Source: SURF-24 sp964537965 (GTDB lineage: Bacteria > Bacteroidota > Ignavibacteria > Ignavibacteriales > SURF-24). Taken from it: a DNA stretch of 6,569 nucleotides. Location of the stretch: contig CAZIDB010000250.1 in assembly GCA_964537965.1 (NCBI GenBank), positions 1 through 6,569 on the forward strand. The letters are read 5' to 3'. The notes under the pieces are model-generated. The model worked only from the letters and a program-made list of their open reading frames with translations, searched no databases and was not told where the DNA came from. The position numbers and the translations under genes were made by a program. Shown piece by piece: positions 1 to 5,441 of the stretch (positions are counted from its first letter, which is position 1; each line of letters starts with the position of its first letter).

Positions 1-28
1 AGCGGTTTAATTTTGCAACGTCAATTTT

Positions 29-111
29 GCGGAAGTGGTGGAACTGGCAGACACGCCATCTTGAGGGGGTGGTGCCACGTCGGCGTGCGGGTTCAAGTCC
101 CGCCTTCCGCA
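29..111 (+). tRNA. tRNA-Leu (anticodon GAG)
   Basis: A complete class II tRNA can be folded by hand. The acceptor stem is GCGGAAG (29-35) with CTTCCGC (104-110), and A111 is the discriminator. The D-arm has the Leu-type sequence GTGGAACTGGCAGACAC. The anticodon stem CCATC (56-60) pairs with GGTGG (68-72) around the 7-base loop TTGAGGG, giving anticodon GAG at 63-65, which reads CUC and CUU leucine codons. A long variable arm with a GCC/GGC stem (74-76/82-84) is typical of tRNA-Leu. The T-arm is GCGGG-TTCAAGT-CCCGC (87-103). The 3' CCA is not encoded (the sequence reads ACAAT), so CCA must be added after transcription. Only 28 bases lie upstream, and no convincing promoter is seen in them; the gene may belong to a longer tRNA transcript. 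Confidence 0.97.
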
Positions 112-115
112 CAAT

Positions 116-144
116 AAAAAACCCTCTCTATGAGAGGGTTTTTT
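116..144. terminator. Bidirectional Rho-independent terminator
   Basis: A perfect GC-containing stem CCCTCTC (122-128) / GAGAGGG (132-138) with a 3-base TAT loop is flanked by six A (116-121) and six T (139-144), which extend the pairing to 13 bp. On the + strand it lies 4 bases after the tRNA-Leu gene and ends in a T run. Read from the - strand it also ends in a T run, 26 bases after the stop codon of the barrel gene. It therefore fits as a shared terminator for two converging transcripts. Confidence 0.93.
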
Positions 145-170
145 ATTTCATTTATGTAATTTCTTTAGAA

Positions 171-713
171 TTACAATTTAAATGCAACACCAGCCGTAAT
201 GTAACTTACACCGTAACCAAGTTCAGCAAAAGCTGCAACAGAAGGATTGAAGTAATATCTGCCGCCAACATGAAATCCCCACAATGCATAACTACCGGAT
301 GCTGAACCGCTCCAGTTATAATGGTGGCCAGATCCATGAGATTCAACACTACTGCTGACAATATCATATCCTAAAGTAACACCGCCATAAGCATCAATAT
401 TTTCATTTTGCCAGAAATGGTATTCGCCTCTGGCGCCAACAAAGATATATGTATAGGTATATTCCCATCCATAATCATCATCACCCCAGCTATCGCTTGA
501 AGAAGAAAAGCCAACTACTCCACCGATTGAAATTTTCTCTTCAATACCGTATTGGAAACCTAAAGAGATAGGCGGGAAATCCATATCACCATAAATACCA
601 GCGTGGCCATAACCAATTCCAACCTGACCAATCATGTCACCTTTCTTGTAAGGTTGAGCTAATACAGTAAGCGAAAGAAAAAGAACCAGAGCAATAGATA
701 GAAATGATTTCAT
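171..713 (-). CDS. Small outer-membrane beta-barrel protein (OmpX/OmpA-barrel-like), exported
   Basis: The 180-residue product begins with a clear Sec signal peptide: basic start MK, hydrophobic core to about residue 17, and likely cleavage after VLA at 19. The mature part of about 160 residues is rich in Gly, Tyr, Phe and Ser with alternating polar/hydrophobic stretches such as IGQVGIGYG, ISIGGVVGFS, YTYIFVGARGEYHFW, GFHVGGRYYF and FAELGYGVSYITAGVAFKL. This is the pattern of a small, perhaps 8-stranded, outer-membrane barrel. The stretches between strands are polar: residues 71-84 are Ser/Asp-rich and 125-133 His/Gly/Ser-rich, and would be surface loops. It ends F178-K-L, a variant of the usual C-terminal aromatic signal. 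It is a single-gene unit, divergent from the downstream operon, with a strong Shine-Dalgarno site. The family assignment is from composition and pattern, not from a recognised motif; ligand and exact role are unknown. Confidence 0.85.
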   Translation of the reverse strand: MKSFLSIALVLFLSLTVLAQPYKKGDMIGQVGIGYGHAGIYGDMDFPPISLGFQYGIEEKISIGGVVGFSSSSDSWGDDDYGWEYTYTYIFVGARGEYHFWQNENIDAYGGVTLGYDIVSSSVESHGSGHHYNWSGSASGSYALWGFHVGGRYYFNPSVAAFAELGYGVSYITAGVAFKL

Positions 714-750
714 TTAGAACCTCCAATTAATTGTAAAATATTAGAACCTC
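714..750 (-). repeat. Short direct repeat GAGGTTCTAA in the 5' leader of the barrel gene
   Basis: The 10-mer GAGGTTCTAA (- strand) occurs at 723-714, where it contains part of the Shine-Dalgarno site, and again at 750-741, 27 bases upstream. A third partial GTTCT lies directly before the distal copy. The distal copy has no ATG next to it. It could be a chance repeat in AT-rich DNA, a remnant of a local duplication, or a standby ribosome site. Confidence 0.4.
720..724 (-). promoter_or_regulatory. Shine-Dalgarno site of the barrel gene
   Basis: On the - strand the sequence reads GGAGG, then six bases (TTCTAA), then the ATG at 713-711. This near-perfect anti-16S match supports the chosen start and suggests strong translation. 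It contrasts with the SD-less start of the divergent gene at 935. Confidence 0.85.
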
Positions 751-786
751 AGAACATTAAAATTTTATTTATAAAATTTGGTTAGT

Positions 787-815
787 AATATCTAAAAAAA
801 GGAATTTAATATCAA
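787..815 (-). promoter_or_regulatory. Candidate promoter for the barrel gene
   Basis: On the - strand TTGATA (815-810) resembles a -35 box and GATATT (792-787) a -10 box, separated by 17 bases. Transcription would start near 780 and give a leader of about 67 bases that includes the strong Shine-Dalgarno site. The DNA is AT-rich, so chance matches are likely. No good match to the Bacteroidetes TAnnTTTG -7 box was found on this strand. Confidence 0.3.
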
Positions 816-837
816 TAATACAAATCATTTCCTTTTT
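796..837. repeat. 9-bp inverted repeat in the divergent promoter region
   Basis: AAAAAGGAA (796-804) is the exact reverse complement of TTCCTTTTT (829-837), with a 24-base spacer. The arms straddle the candidate -35 box of the barrel gene (810-815). That placement would fit an operator for a dimeric regulator, but the arms are purine/pyrimidine runs and could arise by chance. It has no trailing T run and does not look like a terminator. Confidence 0.4.
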
Positions 838-884
838 AAATAAAAAGTATTATGAGCATTAATAGAAGAAATTTTTAGTTTCTT

Positions 885-913
885 TTGTTAGTTGCAGAGT
901 TACCAAGTATAAT
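885..913 (+). promoter_or_regulatory. Candidate promoter of the three-gene operon
   Basis: TTGTTA (885-890) and a perfect TATAAT (908-913) are separated by 17 bases, the ideal spacing for a housekeeping sigma factor. Transcription would begin near 920, only about 15 bases before the ATG at 935, so the leader would be very short and has no Shine-Dalgarno site. If the host is a member of the Bacteroidota, whose main sigma factor prefers TTTG/TAnnTTTG, this match is less meaningful. Confidence 0.45.
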
Positions 914-934
914 AAATTACTTCCTTGACTTTCA

Positions 935-2464
935 ATGCAACTCAATTATATATTTGAAACAAAAATTAAACTGAAATCATTGGAATCCATATCAATAATT
1001 CTCTTTGTAAGTGTTATCCTTTCACCGGTAATCGTTTATACGCTATTTAATAAAAAACAGAAATCTAATCATTCAACTTCGGGACAGATAACAAGGTTAG
1101 TTGCTTTTATTTCTTTTATACTTGCATCAGTTTTTATTAATATAATTGAGATTAATATTGTCTTATCTGTTTTCTGGATAATCCTTTCTGTTTTCATTAT
1201 ACGTAAAAATTTTTACAACCAATCCATATTAAAAGACAGGGTGGGTTTGGAAATCTTATTCATTTCTGTCTCATTCATTGTCCTTAATATTTTCTTTTTC
1301 AATAACGCCCGGTGGATAATTGTTCCTTCTCTGATGATTTCATTTCTTGCGGGTAGCCTTGCCAAAATATTTGGAATGTACTTCCCTATAAAAAATTTTA
1401 ATGTCACCAGTGATGTGAAATCAATTGGTGGTTCATTAGCATTTTTTACATCTGCTATTGCTGCCATTCTATTCCTCTCCGCAAATTTTTCAAATTATTA
1501 TTTGAATACTGAAGTTTTATTCAGCAGCTATTTAATTTCTGTAGCCGTACTGGTTGCATTCATTCTAACTGTATTTGAAGTAATTCTATCCGAAGGCTTG
1601 GATAATTTATTTGTCCCTGTATTCTGCGGATTTTTGTTATATGTTTTTCTACAGGCACAGGATTCTGCACTCTTACTTAGTTTTTCACTTGGAGCAGCAA
1701 TTGCGTTTATCATCGTTGTACTATCTTACTATGTAAAATTTCTAACCATAAGCGGTTCAACAGCTACATTCCTTTTAGCTTCATTTATATTTGGATTTGG
1801 TGGACTGAAATGGAGTGTTCCAATTATGGCTTTCTTTATTTTGTCTTCATTACTTTCCAAGATCCGGAAAAAAGTAAATGATGAAGTGGAAAAATATTTT
1901 GAGAAAACCGGAGTTAGAGATCATTGGCAGGTTGTTGCAAACGGAGGCATTGGCGGAATACTTGTTATTATAAATCTCATTTATCCTTCAGAACTATTTT
2001 ATTTTATATACGTCTCTTCACTGGCAGCAGTTTGTGCAGATACCTGGGCTACTGAGATAGGAACAATGTATAAAACGAAAACGTATAACATTTTAACTTT
2101 CAAACAAGTGGATCAAGGTTTATCAGGTGGTATCTCTTTGGTCGGAACTTTAGGTGGAATGCTTGGCGCAATGATTATTGCTTTTTCAGGGTTATATTGG
2201 ATTGAGATTAATAATGTTTATTTTGTTCTGTTTATTATTGTTTCTGGTGTCGCAGGTAGTTCCTTCGATAGTGTACTTGGCGCTACTATTCAGGCACAGT
2301 TTGAATGCGTCATTTGCGGTAAACTGACAGAGAAAGAATTTCATTGCAATAAAATTACTATGCATAAAAAAGGATTTAACTGGTTGAATAATGATTTAGT
2401 AAATTTATTGGCAGGTATTGGCGGGGGAATATTTATTTTAATATTTAAGGGACTATTATCCTGA
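935..2464 (+). CDS. Polytopic membrane protein: dolichol/phytol-kinase-like N-terminal domain fused to a DUF92 (VTE6/TMEM19-type) domain
   Basis: The 509-residue protein is mostly hydrophobic and probably spans the inner membrane a dozen or more times. The C-terminal half (about 265-509) matches DUF92: GVRDHWQVVANGG (326-338), ADTWATEIG (368-376), a Gly-rich loop (395-411), GSSFDSVLG (441-449), C458-x2-C461 with H470-C471 (possible metal site), and WLNND (483-487). In plants and cyanobacteria this family contains the phytyl-phosphate kinase VTE6. The N-terminal half resembles dolichol/phytol kinases (SEC59/VTE5): KSIGGSLAFF (162-171) and FEVILSEGLDNLFVP (214-228). However, the expected GD-x-x-A-x-x-x-G reads AGSLAKIFG (139-147), lacking the Asp. 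Likely role: an isoprenoid-phosphate kinase; the substrate is unknown. There is an in-frame TGA at 926-928, so 935 is the most upstream ATG, although no Shine-Dalgarno site precedes it. It is first in an operon with the two downstream genes. Confidence 0.88.
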   Translation: MQLNYIFETKIKLKSLESISIILFVSVILSPVIVYTLFNKKQKSNHSTSGQITRLVAFISFILASVFINIIEINIVLSVFWIILSVFIIRKNFYNQSILKDRVGLEILFISVSFIVLNIFFFNNARWIIVPSLMISFLAGSLAKIFGMYFPIKNFNVTSDVKSIGGSLAFFTSAIAAILFLSANFSNYYLNTEVLFSSYLISVAVLVAFILTVFEVILSEGLDNLFVPVFCGFLLYVFLQAQDSALLLSFSLGAAIAFIIVVLSYYVKFLTISGSTATFLLASFIFGFGGLKWSVPIMAFFILSSLLSKIRKKVNDEVEKYFEKTGVRDHWQVVANGGIGGILVIINLIYPSELFYFIYVSSLAAVCADTWATEIGTMYKTKTYNILTFKQVDQGLSGGISLVGTLGGMLGAMIIAFSGLYWIEINNVYFVLFIIVSGVAGSSFDSVLGATIQAQFECVICGKLTEKEFHCNKITMHKKGFNWLNNDLVNLLAGIGGGIFILIFKGLLS

Positions 2465-2465
2465 T

Positions 2466-5441
2466 ATGATAACCTTTAAGAAAATTTTTTTAGCAGTTGC
2501 TTTAATTTCCTGTACAACTTTTTCAAAGGAAATTCCTCAAAAGTATTTTAAAGCGATGGCTGAGTACGGCAGCAATAATTTTTTGTCTGCTTACGAACTG
2601 TTTACAGAATTTGGAAAAGAATACAAGATTGAAGATGAATTTTCTGCAACAGCATATTATTATGCTGCAGAAAGTCTTGTTAAGATGGAAAAGTTTGATG
2701 CGGCAATAACATCCTTCGAATTTTTTATTGATCGTTTCAAATGGTCTTCCTTTTTGGAAAAGGCGCTCTATGAACTTGGCTTTTTATATTACAAGAGCAA
2801 CCAGTACTTTAAGAGTCGGGAAAAATTTCTATTACTCATCAGTAAATATCCTAACAGCGAAAATATTGGTTCAGCATACTACTTTATCGGCGAATCATTT
2901 TCATTAGAAGGAAATTATTATAATGCGATTGATTATTTCGAAAAAGCTATCGCATCAAAGAAAAATAAATTTCCGGATAAAAGCATATATGCATTAGCGG
3001 GAGTATATGAGAAACGGCAGGATTATCTAAAGTCAGTTGCATATTATGATACTTTGCTTGCCTATTATAAGAACAGCGATCTTGCCCCGGATGCGCAGGT
3101 TAGAATTGGTGTTTGCTATTTTATGCTTAAAGAATATGATAATACAGTCCTTGAATTATCCGATCCTTTAATTGATCAACTACCTGAGAAACAGTTGTTT
3201 GAAGCTAAGTATGTTTTGGGACATTCTTTTTACAGGCTTAAAGAATATTCGAACTCGGAAAAAACTTTTAAAGAATTAATTTCTCAGAATCCTTCATCAC
3301 CATTAATCAGGGATACAAGATATGCGCTTGCCTGGTCTTACTTTCAACAGGCAAAGTATGATGATGCCTACAAGATATTTAATTTGTTAGCAAAAGGCGG
3401 GGAAGATTCCATTGCGATTAATTCTTACTTCTGGAGTGCAGAATGCAAACGATATGAAGGAAAAGAAAGCGAGGCAAACCTTATCTATGATAGTTTCCTT
3501 GAAAAATATCCTGATAGTAAAATTTCTTCCAAGGTTAAACTGCAGCTTGGGTTAAGTAATTTTACAACTAACAAAACTGCAGTAAGTGAGGAAGTTCTTT
3601 TATCTTCTGCCAACTCCGGTAATATGGAAACAAGGTGTAAAGCGTTTACATTACTTGGCGAGTTAAAACTTAGCCAGAATAATTTCAGTGATGCTAAAGG
3701 CTATTTTGAAAAAGCGGTAGCCGTTGAAAATATTTCAGGCGATAATAAAAACAGGGCATTATTAGGTCTATCAATGTCGGATTATTATCTTAAAAATTAT
3801 GATGAGGCTGTAAAAAATCTTAAATCGTTATTGGTAAAAGCGCCAAAGTTTGAAAGCGATAAGGTCAATTTCTATTTGGCTGAATCATACTTCTCCACGA
3901 AAGAATATTCTAATTCACTTAAATACTACAATCTTGTTAAAACGGAAGATGCCGGTATTAATTCCCAGGTGCTTTATGGTAAAGGTTATGCTTACTTTAA
4001 TCTGAAAGACTTTAACAATGCTTCTTTTTGTTTTGCGGATTTTATTAAGAATTACAAAAGCCATAAGAATTATTCGGATGCACGTTTGCGCTTGGCTGAT
4101 TGCTATTTCGGTTTGAAGAAATACACGGACGCCGGCAGAATTTATAAAGATATTTTTTCGTCAGACAGCCAGCGATTATCAAATGATTATGTGGCTTACC
4201 AATATGCACAGGCGCTTTATAAATCGGGCAGTTCCAAAGAAGCAATTGATGAATTCAACAGGCTTCAAACAAGATTTCCAAACTCAAAGTATGTTGAAGA
4301 ATCCCAGTATATAATCGGATGGATTTATTTCCAGAAATCGGATTTCTACAGTGCGATAAAGAATTATGAAATTCTGATTGACCGCTACTCAAAATCAACT
4401 TTAGTCCCTGTTACATTTAACTCCATTGGTAACTCATATTTTAATCTGGGCAAATATGATTCTGCAAGTTATTATTATAACCTTGTAATTGATAACTATC
4501 CTTCTTCCGGTCAGGTGTTCGATGCTATTAACGGTTTAAAGGATACTTATATAGCCGAGGATAAACCGGATATGGCAATAAGTGTTATTGATAATTTCAT
4601 CTCGCAGAATCCGAATGTTAGTTTTGCTGACCAGATATTCTTTAAAAAAGGAGATATTTACTATAGCCTTAGAAATTACCAGAATGCCGTAAGCAGCTAC
4701 AATGAGTTCATTAATTTTTATACTAAAAGTAATTTAATACCTGATGCTTATTACTGGATTGGTAAAAGTTACAGAAATATGGGCGAGTCAAATGATGCAT
4801 TGAAAAACTTTACTTTGGTAACAGAAAAACATCTGAATTCTGAAATAGGTATTGCCTCTGTACTGGAAATTGGCAGCATTTATAAAGAACAGGGAAATAA
4901 TGATAAAGCTATTGAAATTTATAGCAGAGCATTGGATAACCTGAATGAAAATCCTAAGGTAGCAGAGATCGCGTATAATAAAGCAATGGCTTATATAGAC
5001 AAAGGGGACATCAGCAAGGCTTACGAAGATTTTAACTTTGTGATTCAATATTACAGTACAAGTATTTTTGCCGCTGCATCAAAATATGAGATTGCTTTAA
5101 TTGAAATGTCACGCCGTAATTATGAAACTTCTGATATGCTTCTTAAAGAACTTTCTGAAAACCGGGATGATGATATTGGGGCAAAAGCACAATACAACCT
5201 GGGCGTTTCGCTTATGGAACAGAATAAAATTGATGATGCTATTACAGCCTTTGTAAGAGTGAGATTTGTTTTTTCCGGTTACGATGAATGGCTGACTAAA
5301 TCATATCTTAAACTTGGCGACTGCTATATCAAAAAGAATGATACTCAAAAGGCTAAGGAAATTTTCAGGACTGTAATTGCAAACCACGGCGGTGATACTT
5401 ATGGTGCCGAAGCAAAAAAGAAACTAAGAGAACTGCAATGA
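2466..5441 (+). CDS. Large exported tetratricopeptide-repeat protein (about 26 TPR-like units)
   Basis: The 991-residue product starts with a signal peptide (MITFKK, then a hydrophobic core). LISC at 13-16 fits a lipobox, so it may be a lipoprotein anchored at C16; cleavage after TFS (20) is the alternative. From about residue 24 to 980 the chain is an unbroken series of roughly 26 helical-hairpin units of 36-38 residues. Typical first helices start near 61, 98, 135, 173, 208, 245, 465, 501, 537, 611, 758 and 943, with pattern A-x-Y-x-x-G-x-x-Y, followed by Y-x-x-A and often a Y/F-P-x-S turn (FPNSKYVEES at 604-613). These resemble BamD/YbgF-type TPRs. A short Lys-rich helix (983-991) caps the end. 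No catalytic domain is visible, so a periplasmic scaffold is likely. The ATG lies 1 bp after the previous stop; AAGGGA (2447-2452) is 13 bases away, so translational coupling is likely. The T9SS lipoprotein SprE/PorW is also TPR-rich, but nothing specific supports that identity. Confidence 0.9.
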   Translation: MITFKKIFLAVALISCTTFSKEIPQKYFKAMAEYGSNNFLSAYELFTEFGKEYKIEDEFSATAYYYAAESLVKMEKFDAAITSFEFFIDRFKWSSFLEKALYELGFLYYKSNQYFKSREKFLLLISKYPNSENIGSAYYFIGESFSLEGNYYNAIDYFEKAIASKKNKFPDKSIYALAGVYEKRQDYLKSVAYYDTLLAYYKNSDLAPDAQVRIGVCYFMLKEYDNTVLELSDPLIDQLPEKQLFEAKYVLGHSFYRLKEYSNSEKTFKELISQNPSSPLIRDTRYALAWSYFQQAKYDDAYKIFNLLAKGGEDSIAINSYFWSAECKRYEGKESEANLIYDSFLEKYPDSKISSKVKLQLGLSNFTTNKTAVSEEVLLSSANSGNMETRCKAFTLLGELKLSQNNFSDAKGYFEKAVAVENISGDNKNRALLGLSMSDYYLKNYDEAVKNLKSLLVKAPKFESDKVNFYLAESYFSTKEYSNSLKYYNLVKTEDAGINSQVLYGKGYAYFNLKDFNNASFCFADFIKNYKSHKNYSDARLRLADCYFGLKKYTDAGRIYKDIFSSDSQRLSNDYVAYQYAQALYKSGSSKEAIDEFNRLQTRFPNSKYVEESQYIIGWIYFQKSDFYSAIKNYEILIDRYSKSTLVPVTFNSIGNSYFNLGKYDSASYYYNLVIDNYPSSGQVFDAINGLKDTYIAEDKPDMAISVIDNFISQNPNVSFADQIFFKKGDIYYSLRNYQNAVSSYNEFINFYTKSNLIPDAYYWIGKSYRNMGESNDALKNFTLVTEKHLNSEIGIASVLEIGSIYKEQGNNDKAIEIYSRALDNLNENPKVAEIAYNKAMAYIDKGDISKAYEDFNFVIQYYSTSIFAAASKYEIALIEMSRRNYETSDMLLKELSENRDDDIGAKAQYNLGVSLMEQNKIDDAITAFVRVRFVFSGYDEWLTKSYLKLGDCYIKKNDTQKAKEIFRTVIANHGGDTYGAEAKKKLRELQ

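Noticed and set aside
29..144. tRNA-Leu as an integration site for a mobile element
   Set aside because: No integrase, transposase or duplicated tRNA 3' end was found in the window.
27..305. Open frame of 92 codons on the + strand
   Set aside because: It runs through the tRNA-Leu gene and the terminator and then lies antisense to the barrel gene; no Shine-Dalgarno site and no protein-like composition.
714..934. Possible CRISPR, riboswitch or small RNA gene in the divergent intergenic region
   Set aside because: No spaced repeats, no recognised aptamer core and no terminator-like hairpin; only promoter-like boxes and simple AT-rich repeats are seen.
1213..1713. Two short - strand open frames (1213-1467 and 1528-1713)
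   Set aside because: Both lie antisense inside the DUF92-fusion gene, whose protein motifs are clear; they lack ribosome sites and recognisable features.
4045..5048. Two - strand open frames (4045-4245 and 4788-5048) within the TPR gene
   Set aside because: Antisense shadows of a well-supported repeat protein; no start signals or domains.
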